Origin: Heterobilharzia americana
Lineage: Eukaryota > Platyhelminthes > Trematoda > Strigeidida > Schistosomatidae
Direction of reading: 5' to 3'
Assembly (NCBI GenBank): GCA_944470555.2
Contig: CALYCZ020000015.1
Coordinates: 1-64,000 of the forward strand
DNA length: 64,000 nucleotides
The stretch's first letter is position 1; each line of letters opens with the position of its first letter. This document shows, in pieces, positions 37,286 through 51,170 of the stretch. The notes under the pieces are model-generated. The model was given only the letters and a program-made list of their open reading frames with translations. It ran no database searches and was not told where the DNA came from. The translations under genes were made by a program, and so were the position numbers.

Positions 37286-38253
37286 TCACAACTGCCCACA
37301 AACATTCATTCCTTCCTCACACGATCCCCTCCATATCACCTTCTCATGCACAACTCGTCGTTCCACATTTGGCTTCCACTCGACGCTCTCACATGGCCTG
37401 CCACGTGATGTCCACAAACCGTCTTCTCTCTCAGTGTATGTCCAATACAGTCCTATCCATCTCCACTCTCCTCTTCTGCATATTTGATGGTCGATGGGTT
37501 GTTCGTCACTTCGTTGCCAGCCAGAGTGAGTTCCTTGTTGCTTATTCCTATTATTCTGGCCATCTGATCGACCTTCAGTATCGAGTGATCGTAGGAGACA
37601 GCTGTTGATTGATGTGATGTGATGTGATGTGATGTATGTGTGTAGTTTGTTGGAAATGCTTCTCATGACGCACCTGCAAGTCTCTCAGCCACCACACAGA
37701 AGTACTGACTTACTTGGCTGACATTAGTGTGGAAAATCCGGATCTCGTTCACACTTTATGCTGAGTGGAGTGGAGTGGAGTGGAATGCAGTGCAGTGCAG
37801 TTCAGTAGATCTCCACACTGATTTCAGGTTAATGTGGGAATACGTGTCTTGCTGTCTTTCGGATCCTGGTTTTGACATCCTCATGAGTGCCGCCATCTGT
37901 GGTTGAAACTGCGCTACCTAGACAGGTAGGTAGGTAGGTAGGTGGGTAGGTAGGTAGGTAGGTAGGTGGGTAGGTAGGTAGGTAGGTAGGTGGGTAGGTA
38001 GTTAGGTAGGTGGGTAGGTAGGTGGGTAGGTGGGTAGGTAGGTGGGTAGGTAGTTATGTGTGTAGGTAGGTAGGTAGTTGTGTAGGTTGGTTGGTGTGTA
38101 GGTAGGTAGGTAGGTAGGTGGGTAGGTAGTTAGGTAGGTGAGTAGGTAGGTGGGTAGGTATGTGAAAGAGGCAACTCCCTTTAGACGGTGATTGGTGAAT
38201 TCCACTCTAACACCAATTAATAAATCTTCAAATACCTCCAAATAGAATTCCAA
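37286..38253 (-). mobile_element. RTE-like remnant with TAGG array, B 3.2
   Basis: Copy of the remnant at 10940-13239 with a short array (37924-38160); same gctacctagac border as B 3.1. Confidence 0.75.
37924..38160. repeat. TAGG tetranucleotide array, B 3.2
   Basis: About 237 bp; similar in layout to B 3.1. Confidence 0.97.
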
Positions 38254-38841
38254 GTAAGGTTACAGCATTCCCTTCTTTATGTGGTTAAACAATGGAGATG
38301 AAAATTTTTCCTTGTGATTCCATTTCTAACGACTTTCGGGCTCATCGGAATTGTGCTATTCATGGCATTTTTCTTACCACATCTAATTTATTTCTGAATA
38401 AAATCACAGGACTAGTTGTTGAGTTATAATGCATCTTTTGTTTGCTTTATTTCTTGCTACAAATTTTCTGCCCTGGTAGTCAGTTCCCTTGCCCTGTTAC
38501 CTAGACATTTGACCAGTCCTATTTTAACTTATAAACACATGAGATGATATAATATCTAGGTAGTGGTAGTGCTATTTTCCAGCTAACTGTGGCATGTGAT
38601 GAATCATTCCTGTTACGGGTTGGGTGTTGATTCAACGGACAAAGATTCCGCGATCAATCTCTCCCTCCACATAGCTACTATGCATTATGGAATTGTTACC
38701 CTATCCTATTTTGTGGTGTGATTGAATGTCAGTGAATACAGATGGACGGATGAGTTTTTCTCCTACTTACTTATCCTTCTAGGGTGCATCACTGTATGTT
38801 TTGCTAAGTGCTTGTGTTTCACTATTGTAACTGACACCAGT

Positions 38842-39652
38842 CAACTGCTCTGACCTACAGACTTGAACTCACTGTTACTACATGATATTTGATAGATCAG
38901 GATATTTTGCTTAACTGGTTCTACTGGGTAGATCAGCTTACAAAGTTTCCCTCTGAGTGAGTTAATGGGTTTAAGGGCCACTCTTATCCCACCTTAAGAA
39001 CCATACATAAAGTTCCCGATGTGTTTTCTTTGTATGGTAACAATGCAGATGATTCTAACTCCCTTTTAGTCATATCGCAATTATCATTGACAAACTTTCT
39101 AATAAATTTCGGAAGGTAGTTATTCAGAAACGTTGTCTCTTTAACGGGCTTCAGTTCTATCTTTAGGTATTTTGACGTACTAGAAAAACTCCTATCCCGG
39201 TTACTTCGACGTTTTATCAAGCCTAACTTGAGAGGAATGGGGTAAGATGATGTGTAAACCAAGTATCTATTCGGATGCGTTGGTTTCCTGTTCACACTGG
39301 TATCTAAGCTTCCATCTTCTCTCCTCTTAATTTCGCTATCCAACATAGAGTTAACTCTCCTTCTTCATCTCCTAATTCACAAGTGAATTGGATTGCATCG
39401 ACTATGGAGTTAATGTGTGCTAAAAACTACAGATGTGTTGTGATTTCAGCACAATAAATGCTTCATCTACATACTGCAACATACTTTCTGAGTGGGTATG
39501 CATGTTCCTAATGCCATCTGTTACCAGCTGTCTATAAACCTCTCTTTTACGATCACGATCAGTCACAGTGGTGGTGAACAAAAGCTTAGCAAACTGTACA
39601 ATAATAGACCATGATAAGATAAGTAAGTTGGAGAAAAACTCAACTATCACTC
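38842..39652 (-). mobile_element. PLE2, B 3.3
   Basis: Copy of the element at 9880-10690, with the ctcctatccc variant. Confidence 0.85.
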
Positions 39653-39901
39653 ACCATTCATCAATGCATAACCACACATTAGGGTGGAACTGAGTGACAA
39701 ATCTAAAATCCAAAAAAACTAGGTCATGTGTGTGATTGATCACGGAATTATTGTCTATTGAACCAACACCCAACACGTGTAACAGGAATGACCAACCGAA
39801 TTATTATTTTATTATTTGTCCTTTGGTTTCCTAGTGGAACATATCACCTCAGTAGCATGTCTACATTTCACTCTCTTTTCTGCACCCTTTTGAACCTGGA
39901 T

Positions 39902-40997
39902 TCACAACTGCCCACAAACATTCATTCCTTCCTCACACGATCCCCTCCATATCACCTTCTCATGCACAACTCGTCGTTTCACATTTGGCTTCCACTCGAC
40001 GCTCTCACATGGCCTGCCACGTGATGTCCACAAACCGTCTTCTCTCTCAGTGTATGTCCAATACAGTCCTATCCATCTCCACTCTCCTCTTCTGCATATT
40101 TGATGGTCGATGGGTTGTTCGTCACTTCGTTGCCAGCCAGAGTGAGTTCCTTGTTGCTTATTCCTATTATTCTGGCCATCTGATCGACCTTCAGTATCGA
40201 GTGATCGTAGGAGACAGCTGTTGATGTGATGTGATGTGATGTGATGTGATGTATGTGTGTAGTTTGTTGGAAATGCTTCTCATGACGCACCTGCAAGTCT
40301 CTCAGCCACCACACAGAAGTACTGACTTACTTGGCTGACATTAGTGTGGAAAATCCGGATCTCGTTCACACTTTATGCTGAGTGGAGTGGAGTGGAGTGG
40401 AGTGGAATGCAGTGCAGTGCAGTTCAGTAGATCTCCACACTGATTTCAGGTTAATGTGGGAATACGTGTCTTGCTGTCTTTCGGATCCTGGTTTTGACAT
40501 CCTCATGAGTGCCGCCATCTGTGGTTGAAACTGCGCTAACTAGACAGGTAGGTAGGTAGGTAGGTGGGTAGGTAGGTAGGTAGGTAGGTGTGTAGGTAGG
40601 TAGGCAGGTGTGTAGGTAGGTAGGTAGGTAGGTAGTTAGGTGTGTAGGTAGGTAGGTAGGTGTGTAGTTGGTAGGTGTGTAGGTAGGTAGGTAGGTAGGT
40701 AGGTAGGTAGTGTAGGTAGGTAGGTAGGTAGGTAGGTAGGTAGGTAGGTAGGTAGGTAGGTAGGTAGGTAGGTAGGTAGGTAGGTAGGTGGTAGGTAGGT
40801 AGGTTAGTGTGTAGGTAGTAGGTAGTAGGGGTAGGTAGGGAGGTAGGTGGTAGGTAGGTAGGTATGTAGGTAGGTGGGTAGGTAGGTAGGTAGGTGGGTA
40901 GGTATATGAAAGAGGCAACTCCCTTTAGACGGTGATTGGTGAATTCCACTCTAACACCAATTAATAAATCTTCAAATACCTCCAAATAGAATTCCAA
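39902..40997 (-). mobile_element. RTE-like remnant with TAGG array, B 3.3
   Basis: Copy of the remnant at 10940-13239. The RTE frame downstream of the array stays open through the CCTA repeats from a start at 40918 (a shifted frame upstream). Confidence 0.75.
40545..40906. repeat. TAGG tetranucleotide array, B 3.3
   Basis: About 362 bp; several phase breaks (gtagtagg, gtgtagg); ends taggtatatgaaag. Confidence 0.97.
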
Positions 40998-41827
40998 GTA
41001 AGGTTACAGCATTCCCTTCTTTATGTGGTTAAACAATGGAGATGAATATTTTTCCTTGTGATTCCATTTCTAACGACTTTCGGGCTCATCGGAATTGTGC
41101 TATTCATGGCATTTTTCTTACCACATCTAATTTATTTCTGAATAAAATCACAGGACTAGTTGTTGAGTTATAATGCATCTTTTGTTTGCTTTATTTCTTG
41201 CTACAAATTTTCTGCCCTGGTAGTCAGTTCCCTTGCCCTGTTACCTAGACATTTGACCAGTCCTATTTTAACTTATAAACACATGAGATGATATAATATC
41301 TAGGTATTGAGTGGAATGCGAAAGCTTTTTGTAGACACCAGCGTATAGTCTTGCCTTCGTTCGAGTTTGCAGTCGAAGCTAGTTAGTTCCACTTCGTTAC
41401 ATTCTTGTTCCTGCATGAAGTGCGTAGTAGCAACTGCTGAGTTTATGTATCTAGGATGTGTGTTCACATGTTCTGGTTTTGACACTGTAAATTCATTAGT
41501 TATATGCATCCGCCACACTTTAGGACAGGGTTATATGTCCTTAGAACAGTGCTTTCCCAACTGTCCATATATCTTCTACAGTCAAGAATATTAGTGGCCC
41601 CAAGACTACTTCTTCTGTCTGTTTGCACATTTTATACTGAGGCTTGAAGATAATAGAAGCCGGGTATAATTGGGCTCCTGGAATAATTTCTTCCACCAAT
41701 ACCCTGGTTCCAACTGTTAGCCGTTGGTCAGCATCGAGTTCATCTCGAACTGCCTCAAAATTCATATTCATTAGTAGTTTTTTTATGACAGAAACAACAG
41801 AAACAATCTTTTTCCAATGTGTTTCCT

Positions 41828-42248
41828 TACGTATGTAATCAGGTTTGTCTCATACCACCGTAAAGTTGCTCTTACCTGATTCGGTTACTGTTATGTTTCT
41901 ATCATTCTCAAGGCCCTAGAAAGATTTCTTTAATTTCTTTGCTTAATTCCGCCTTATTTTTATCTGCTTTTTCAATGTTTATGGATATTGTGCTCGCAAT
42001 TCTACGAACTTGATGATAATTCTTTGTTAGGGCTGACAACCTCAGGTTTCGATTAATTTTCCTTTCTGTATTACTTCTATTTTTGTTGAAATGAGGACTC
42101 ATATTAGTGAATCACTGAAAAGGTGTTGTCAATAAATCTAATCTCTTCTGAACTTTTGAATCTTATGTGTAGTTCATTCCCAGGGTATTTATGGGATAAT
42201 CGGCCAATTTTTTTCAGATTACGAAGGGAACAAATTCGCAGCCTGCAT
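41828..42248 (-). mobile_element. PLE N-terminal remnant, unit 4
   Basis: Copy of the remnant at 540-960; no difference was seen by eye. Confidence 0.5.
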
Positions 42249-42387
42249 TCTAAGTGATATCAAATGCAGTGTCTGTACTGTGGTCGTGCAAAACTATAGT
42301 TGCTTCTGCGAGTTTAACTTGTTTGTAGGCTAACTCCAAAGCGTTCGATGAAATGTAATTAATACAAGTATGTATTGATTATGATTT

Positions 42388-42722
42388 GACTATCTGAGAT
42401 AGTCGCAGTTGGCAGACTAGTCGTTATTATACTGGGTGATGACTGAAGGTGACATAAAAGTCTGAACCACGACCGGATTTGAATCAGCGACCACTGGATA
42501 ACCGGCCCGGTGCCCCAACAACCGAGCTACGAGGTCTGACTGCTCACTATATTTTTATTTCATTTCAACCAGGACTACTATGTGAATTCGTGACGCGTTA
42601 CTACCCCTTTATCGGTGGTCGCTGGTTCGAATCTGGCCACGGTCCAGATTTTCCTCTCACTTTCAATCATCATCCAGGATAAAAAAGACTAGTCTGACAA
42701 ACTACGGCTATCTCGGATAGTC
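42388..42722. repeat. Inverted SINE pair, unit 4
   Basis: Copy of the inverted pair at 1100-1434. Confidence 0.75.
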
Positions 42723-42872
42723 GAATGATAATTAGTATGATGCTCCTTGCCTCTAATTCAGTCAGATTCGGATTGGAATAAGAAGTCATGACTGGGTAGC
42801 CAGTGTGAATACGATCAAGCGACAGTAAGGAATCATAAATTCACCTGATAGGCAGATGAAACCCTACCTTAT

Positions 42873-42949
42873 GATTGAAATGAAATAAAAATACGGTGAG
42901 CAGTCTGACCTCATAACTCAGTTTGCAGAGCACCGGGCCAGTAACCCGG
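42873..42949 (+). repeat. SINE 5' fragment, unit 4
   Basis: Copy of the fragment at 1585-1661. Confidence 0.6.
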
Positions 42950-43817
42950 ATACATTCTCACTACTCCAATAACACACATCTGACCGTTCCTTTCACACTC
43001 TCGTCACAATCACAGATTGTATGTGTATGTATTAATAATGCTGTTCCATACCTTTAATATTCACTGATTGGTGCACATGAGTTGCCGTCATCTGTCTATA
43101 ACATCATCCGAAGATCCTTTGGATTCCTCCTGAAATAAACAATCACACTCAAAAGAAGCCTGTAGGACATGAATAAAGTGCACGTGAACGTGATGTCGAT
43201 GAGTCGCTTTCACCTAACGTGTACTTTATCAGGTCACCTCATGTGATTAATCACAGGTGTTTTTCGGCTGTGTCCTTAGAATACACCTAGAGAAAATGTA
43301 TAACTTCTAAAATGTGAACATGAGAAAATTACTCACTACTGGTGTTATGAAACTGGAATTTTCTCTAAGTAATTTTATCTGTTATATCTGTAGATGAGTT
43401 AGTTGAATGGACGTTGAATGTGGTTGTACAAAAGCAAGACAGTGTAGTGCAGCTGAGTTCCGATCGATGTTGACGTTGGTGCATGACAGTATGCAGTCAG
43501 TTTAACCAACCTGTTGAATTGTGGAAGTCGACACTAATGTTGTGTATATGTATGGACATCTTCTGAGGCAGTACAGAAAACCATGTCTCTTGATTTGATT
43601 AACCGACTTACAGATGTTTATCTCCTCTTGTCTCATGACACTGACAACTCTTGGGACTAGTTCATTTTTGTGGTAGTCGGTCTACAATAAGTACAACATA
43701 GAGAAAAATGTTTATAAATTTCATCAAGATTCCCCTTTTTGAGATCAATTTCATGTTGGCAGAACAAATAATAACCAGTTTTAACTGTTTTCTGATGAAT
43801 CCCTTTCAGTTGGTCTA

Positions 43818-44951
43818 GCAATAATGACGACTACATTACTAGTAAAAAAGACTTAGGGAATCGCTGCTAAAATGCACCATGAATGTTCAATTTATGTTTA
43901 ACAGCGAATTATATCGACAAGTAGATGGGGTTGCAGTGGGCTCCCCTCTCGGTTCTATGCTAGCACACACCTTTCTGGCCTAACTTGAAAACGGCACACT
44001 TAGGGATACATTGGATAAACTAGACTATTATTCCTGGTATATAGATGATACGTTCATCATTTGTAATAATGGCCTCAATGAAGATGATCTCCGGGATACC
44101 ATCAATAGTGTTCATCCAGCTATGAAGTTCACCTGCGAGGAGGTACAAGGGAATAGTATTCCTTCCCTAGATGTCCTCCTCACCAGGAAAACAGGTGGAT
44201 ATATTAAGAGGAATATTCTTCGACAGATCACATGGACTGGTCAGTATACTCACTTTCACAGCTCCACACAGATTCAGTTTAAAAGGAACCTGATCAAATG
44301 CCTGAGTTACACAATCACAAACATTCGTTCTGATGACTGTGTTGAAGAAATGAATGAGCTGAAGACAACATTGCAGCTAAGTGATTATCCGCTAAACTTC
44401 ATGAATAAACACATGTTGAAACCTAGAGAGAAGATGAATAAAGACAATGTTGCTGAGACGTCTATATATCTAAGTGTAAGTTTCGAAAGTGATACTGCCT
44501 CGGGTATGTTAACGCGTCGATTGAGCAGATCAGTCGAAAAGACATTCAGTGCAACGAAACGTTTCGTGAGCTTCTCAACCAACCAAAGCATTACTGACAC
44601 AGAGAACCAAAGATAGATTACCTATGATGGCCACTTCAATGATCATTTATGAGTTCAAGTGCTCCTGTGGAGCTAGTTGCATAGACCGTACTCAGAGGGC
44701 CATAAACACACGCACTCGTGAACAAGTGCCATCTTGGTTAGCAAACGAATGACAACAGTGAAATCCTCTCACATCTTGTAGATACCGGACATCAGATCAA
44801 GGTAGATCACGCCTTCTCTTTGATATACCGTGTCCCTAAAGGTGCACGACTTCGCATCTTATCCATAGACGAAGCCATGGGGATCAACGCAAGAAAACCG
44901 GACCTATGCGTTCAACAGAGATATGTACATCCACTTTGTTTATCTTGGCCC
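43818..44951 (+). mobile_element. PLE1, unit 4
   Basis: PLE1 copy with the same protein-level changes as unit 3 (VAVGSPLG, IPSLD, SDYPLNFMNK), grouping units 3 and 4. Confidence 0.9.
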
Positions 44952-45239
44952 ATAATAGGGTTGACACGTTCTTTATCAACTTTCCTACCTCAAATTCCAC
45001 ATTTTAACCTCCCATCACTTTCTTCTATATTGTCATTACTTTGATGAACACTCATTTTCTGATGTCATTAGTTTTACACCCTTCATATCACTATGACTAT
45101 TACCTGTAGTCATTTTCAACCGTGACGTAATACTTCAGGTTTGTTATTCTCTATTTCGTTATAGTATTCACATGATTTTCATCTCACCTGAACATGTCAT
45201 CCCTACATAATCATCATTTGACCCGTAGTAAACAAATAC

Positions 45240-45268
45240 ACACTCACACACTCACACACACACACACA
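45240..45268. repeat. CA microsatellite, unit 4
   Basis: (CA)n, a few repeats shorter than in unit 2. Confidence 0.85.
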
Positions 45269-45291
45269 ATCATGTCCATTAAATATATTTG

Positions 45292-45431
45292 TGATTGAAG
45301 TGAAATGAAAATATGGTCAGTAGTTGAACCTCGTTGGTCAGTTGGTAGACCATCGGACCAGAAAACCGGTGGTTGCTGGTTAGAATCCGGTCGCGGTCCA
45401 GATTTTTGTCTCACCTTCAATCATCATACCA
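45292..45431 (+). repeat. tRNA-derived SINE, unit 4
   Basis: Copy of the SINE at 4001-4140, with atcggaccag. Confidence 0.75.
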
Positions 45432-45930
45432 GAAATGAAATTTTTGACAGGTAAAATAAACATCGTAGTTGGCAACTAATCATCTGTGAATAAACTTAAG
45501 AGCCACGATATTTCTTTCATCAGCATTTCATGCATAACACCAAACACAGTAGCAACAATTAAGCGAACCTGAATGGAGCTTTAGATTTTGTGATTTGTCA
45601 CATGCATACAAGTGTTCAAGATACAGTCACTTCACAAATTATGATGGATGAACATTATGACGAGTTTTCTACTCTCTCTAGTAATCTTTCATCATTCACT
45701 TATTGTGATGTACATATTCTCGTTCATCTGTAAATTGCAAAGAAGACTATAGAATTACAGCAAACAAAACTAGATGAATTTATCGTATTTGTCTCTAAAA
45801 CAGGAAGATCAGTGGGTTGAAACAAGTCACATTTAGGTTGCAATGTCAAACGATGGCATTTTATGAAGTTCACACTTAATCGCAAACTGACAGAGGTAAC
45901 CTTATTAGAAGAGGAAGATTATCTGGGGAA

Positions 45931-46773
45931 AATATCGTGCAAAATCATATCAGGCTGACATATGAGGAAGAAAGTGACCATCAGTTTGCATCGGAAGGAA
46001 CATGGACTTATCCGACGATCAACCTATAGAAAGCCTACTTGAATACGACAGTACTTGAGTTTCTACAGCCTCCGTTCAATGAAATATAAGAGAGGCTTAG
46101 TAAGATAATTATTTAATAGGATGTTGGATCCAACGTATTTGTACATCTGATACAATGGATGATTGGAGGAAATTTCTGACAGACACTTGTGGAAAACGGA
46201 TATCCATTACAGTTTGTGAATCGTTTTAGAAAACAGGTAACTGCAAAGCTTACAATTTTCTCGGTCCCGAAGAAGGATACATTTGTTAAAGTACCATGGA
46301 GAGAGGAAGTGAGTGGTATGATGTTGAAACCGAAATTAAAACATACTATGCAGTTCAGCATATCATTATTGAGACAAGGAAACAGCCTCCTCCCTTCAAA
46401 CCTCAACCATGCATGACTGATTATGTCACATCGCACTGTGTTTACCAATTCACATGTGTGTGTAGGCACGCACACAAAAGGGAGGAGTAATCGTGCTATG
46501 TAGACTAGGATGGTTGAACGTATACTTAAGTGGCTTGAAAAACAGTTTAACGCATAAACTTATTTAAGCGCAGGTGACAGGTATCCCTCTACATCTATGG
46601 CGAAACATATCATCAGAATGAATCATAAGGTTAATACGAAAACAGTATTCAAGATACTATATAGGAATAGTTAGAGGTACATGCTGAAATTTACCGAAGC
46701 GTTAGCCATTCGTAAATTTAAGCCCCCATTGCGTGTACAAAACCAATTTGTTGTTTCACCTAATTCACCTTGG
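45931..46773 (+). mobile_element. PLE3, unit 4
   Basis: Copy of the element at 4640-5482, with identical lesions. Confidence 0.85.
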
Positions 46774-47774
46774 TTATCCTTATCTGATTATACTACCAAG
46801 ACTAGTGTCACAACCTTTTCGTATTCATTACATTTCACGTTTAGTTTGTTTTCACTTTCATATACAGACCGACTTGACAAGTAAATGTTTGTCTGTGATC
46901 AGATTGCTCGGAATGTATTGCACAAGTACACCACACATTGTTCATATAATCTTCATCTTCTGATAACGTTAACGAAATTTATTAAAGGGACGAAGTGTTT
47001 CAAATAACAGAGATAAGAAAATGTCCCCAGAAGTTCAGTACTAGGACTAACCAGCTGCCCAGTGTTCCTAGTTTCTCGATAGTCCTCCGACAGGTGATAG
47101 TCCGTAGTGAATGCAACCTTGATAAGCTTAAAATAATCGCTTGCTCTACTCCAAGACAACGTTAGACTAGACCATCCACGTATGTAGCATTCGGTGGTGA
47201 CCGTAGTAATAACACTTCCATGATACATACATAGTTAAAATATAGATAAGCCTTGTCAAAACTCTCGGAGTTGTCTCAATCCCGATAGATTTGTAACTAT
47301 ACACCTAATATGAAAACGTTTTCTGAATTAAGTTATTTCAGACTCATGCTGTACTAGTTTTTGCTAACGTCTGGAGGAACTGCAACACTCTGGAGCTAGT
47401 ATTCTAAGACTCCGCTGCTAACCTTGAGTACATTGGCTATGAAACATCTCTGCTTGTCATTATCAATCAGCTAAACTCTCCCAATGACTCACTTACTCAG
47501 TAGTTTTCTTACGACAAGAACAGTTTTCAGGCATTCTTCCTACGGGGCATAGAAATTCTGTGATTCATCAAGCAATTTTAGTGCAAAATACAATGGGGAT
47601 TTAACCGAATTTGCTTACTTTATACTTGACTTTTCTGTTGCCAAAACGTATTCTGAAGTATGCCTATAGTATGCAGTTAAGGAAAAATTGCTGATCGCAT
47701 GTTGCTACAGTTAAATTTTCATTCAGTTAATAACTGGCCACCCTTTATACGATTAACATCAAACGCTGTAACCT

Positions 47775-49821
47775 TCAGTGGGTGCCGCAGCAAATCAGGT
47801 ACACAGTGGTTTCCATCAACTGAAATTCAGGGTCGAAGTTTATGCTTCGATTAGAAGCAAACTGAAAACGTTTCGGTTCTCGATATCTTGCCGATGCGAA
47901 CATGGTGTCACCATCGAATAAAACATACCCACTGGTTGAGAAACTTCTACAGATGCCTCTCAATATTGTAAATGAGAAATCTTTTTCCTCATTAGAGATA
48001 TATGAATGTGAAAAGATCGAGAGAGGATGTGGGTGAAAAACATCTCCTTGGGGAGTGTGAGTCACAGTACCAAATGAGGTTGAGCGCTTCCCTCTGTGAA
48101 CAGTACATTATTTCCCTTCAGATGAACAGGACTACAGTCAGCTAATTATCTAGAAATTATTATGAGTCGTATCTAGGTTATCCAGCAAAAGATGTCCTGG
48201 AACAGAATTATATACTGAAATATAGTTTGAAAGGGCACATCTAACTATATCGTGATAAAAGAGAGTGGTGGCATCCAAAGTGCTTCTTCTGCTTTTGTAA
48301 GCAAAATGAGTAGGGTCTCTGAAAGCCTTCAGTGAGGCTTCGGGCACAGGTTTTATTATATTCTGCATTATTTTCAAGAACGTGGGGGTATTTGCAACTG
48401 GATGGAATTTTGAAAATGTGCCTGAATTCGATGACATAGGTAAGGGGACTATCCTAATATCTTTCCAGGCAGCTGGTATAGTGTTTTCTAAAAACGATCT
48501 GTTGAGTATGTCAGCTAATGCATGATATAAAATATCAGCACACTTCGTGAATACGAAGCTCAACATACCATCCGAACCTGAACTGTGTGAAGGATTTGGG
48601 GATTTGAGACATTTTAAAACATCTTTCGCAGTGAACTCTGGACAACATTCTCCATTGGACATATGTTGACAAAGTGGGATGGGAGAGGTGGATTGACGTA
48701 TAAACCATCTGTTCGAAGCGCAGACATCTACATTTGCTTCTTTACTAAAATGTTTACTGCCAGTGTTATGTTTAAAAAGTTTCCACATGCTGGAAGAGTC
48801 TTTGCATGGCAAACGTTTCTGGTTGTGTAGTAGGCTCAGACGTTGAATTTTCAACCTAATTAAAACGTTCAGTCGACGAGCACCAGTACCATCACTTATT
48901 TAATATGGTCTTTATTTTTCTCTTCTTGGTTTCTTAAGCTGAGGAGAAGATATGCGATTAAAGCGTCGAAAAGCTCTTAACATTGGGGAACAGATATCCA
49001 GGCAGAACTTGAGACAGCATGTCACACCTTCAATAGTGTTGTTCAAAACATCACTGTCAAATATATTTCAGTCTGTACACTTTAGCATTTCTCTTAAATT
49101 AAGTACGTTGCAATATGAATAGTCTCTGTGTACAATCTTCTTATATGTGAGTGAAGGCTGTTTTGTGTAGTTTGGCATATATTTAGGGCAAAACACGTGT
49201 AATGGAATGATTTGAACTGAACAGTGGGGATCTCTTTCGAGTTTCGTAAATATCAGTATCATTGACTGACACAAAGTCTGGTGTTGCATCCTGATGTGTT
49301 GTGAAGTTAACAAGGACTTGATGACCAAGAGTCTTGAGTAAGCTTTGGTTACAAGAATTGAAATCGCCACATACTACCGACAGGGAACCACAGAGTATGG
49401 AGGCTGCTAATTCCGTGAATATGTCAGAGAATTTGGATAGTTCGAAGAAACTGCAACCAGGCGTCACATAAATATTTGTTATATAAACAAAGTGATACTT
49501 GTTCAAATGTCCTGGGTGGCATTTTACAGTGATTCAATGTATGTAATCATTTGAGAATTTGAAGCATATGTAACTCAAAGTGTACCAATGGATATTGATG
49601 AAGGTAGATAATCCACCTCCACCTTAGTAGCACTACATCTATCCTTATCGGGAATTTTGAAATCATTCAGAGAAATCGAGTTGCCATCATAAAGTTGATA
49701 TAACCATGTTTTTTGCAGTGTAATTACCCACTATCAAGGTGGACGATGAAGGACATGACAGATTGTAAGTAGTCCACTTCTCCCTTCAGTGATCTGCAGT
49801 TCGTGCTTGTAATTTCAGGTA
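47775..49821 (-). mobile_element. CR1-like remnant, unit 4
   Basis: Copy of the element at 6484-8530 with the same lost catalytic residues. Confidence 0.88.
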
Positions 49822-49990
49822 GAGTCGTTCGAGATAAGGTTATTCATTTCAAAACATGTTGTCATTCACTTCGATGCTTTTCCCTCACCTCGTTTGATAC
49901 TGGTGTCGTAGAAGGTCGTAAGCTTTTAAAAAATGTAAGTGGATATATAGTGCGATCACAGGACATGTTAGAATGATTAAAACGAAAAAA

Positions 49991-50221
49991 ATCTGTTGGA
50001 AATTTGATGCAGTGTGACAGTTGAAAAATTTAGTAGCTCAGATATTCAAGCAGGCCGCCGATCAATAATCTTGGTGACTAGTGGTGGGATCCAGGATGCG
50101 CATTTCCTTCTGTCTGGGACTCATCAGTTGGATGTGCCTGCACACCAGTTAGTGATGTTGTTCTTACTGAGACTTGAACTCAGTGCAGGAAACGAGAAGA
50201 CTGAGACTCAGGAAGGAATGT
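49991..50221 (-). mobile_element. Sm-alpha-like SINE, unit 4
   Basis: Copy of the element at 8700-8930, no differences seen. Confidence 0.65.
50081..50141 (-). ncRNA. Degenerate hammerhead ribozyme, unit 4
   Basis: Same module as at 8790-8850, with the same helix II damage. Confidence 0.7.
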
Positions 50222-51170
50222 TTATTACTGACATCTTGTGGAGTAGTCATCAAATGTTATACACCTTCTATTAAGACAGTCATTTGCATAATGTGCTTCA
50301 TTTTCTCTTCTGCTTCTTTCTTGGTTTGCTCTTAATACGCCCACATTGTCTCTTGCTTTTCTCTAGGTAGAATCTTAACCAATTACTGGTAACTCCTGAT
50401 GACTTCTGCCACCCTCTCAACATATACTACTCATATCCATTCTCATCAGCTGTGCCCCTACACCAGTACCCACCACTTCAAACACTTTGTTTCTAAAGGT
50501 AACAGAAGTTAGCTTTCCTTTTTAGTATATATAAGAAAGAGCTTCGGAAATCTTACAAGTAGAAAGCCAGTTATATTCACCAATTACTTTCTGTGCAAAA
50601 GCCTTTGAACTAAAGTTGTTTCTGAGAGGCATACCGAACGATATAATCCACATTATTCTGGAATCGCTTTAAATTTCTAATCCAAAGACCTATCTGCTAA
50701 TTTATACTTTCAATTGATTTACTGTTTCTTTACCATATTAGACTGTTTGTTCGATTTAGCACTCAGTGTCACAGTATTATGCGCTGGATGACGATTCAAC
50801 AGGAATCTATTGGTCATGTTCATATCAGAGTAATCATATGAATTCTAAACAAAATTCACATAGTCCAGCAGCTCTTCATTCGTTTATTTTAGTGGTAGTG
50901 CTATTTTCCAGCTAACTGTGGCATGTGATGAATCATTCCTGTTACGGGTTGGGTGTTGATTCAACGGACAAAGATTCCGCGATCAATCTCTCCCTCCACA
51001 TAGCTACTATGCATTATGGAATTGTTACCCTATCCTATTTTGTGGTGTGATTGAATGTCAGTGAATACAGATGGACGGATGAGTTTTTCTCCTACTTACT
51101 TATCCTTCTAGGGTGCATCACTGTATGTTTTGCTAAGTGCTTGTGTTTCACTATTGTAACTGACACCAGT

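Larger units (their letters stand above)
35947..38562. repeat. B sub-repeat 3.2
   Basis: Second B of unit 3, 2616 bp. It has the ctcctatccc and cgttgccagcc variants shared with unit 1 and B 3.3. A private change (ccaacttag for ccaacatag, near 36728) removes a methionine codon in PLE2. Confidence 0.9.
23750..41288. repeat. Macrosatellite unit 3 (A + three B)
   Basis: Third unit, 17539 bp. It has one A block followed by three B sub-repeats starting at 33357, 35947 and 38563. The two internal B-B junctions have the same sequence: the first 18 bases of A, then directly gtggtagtgc. Confidence 0.95.
38563..41288. repeat. B sub-repeat 3.3
   Basis: Last B of unit 3, followed by the unit 4 A block. 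Its TAGG array ends in the TATATG form. Private differences include gctaactagac at the left array border and gatgaatattt in the tail. Confidence 0.9.
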
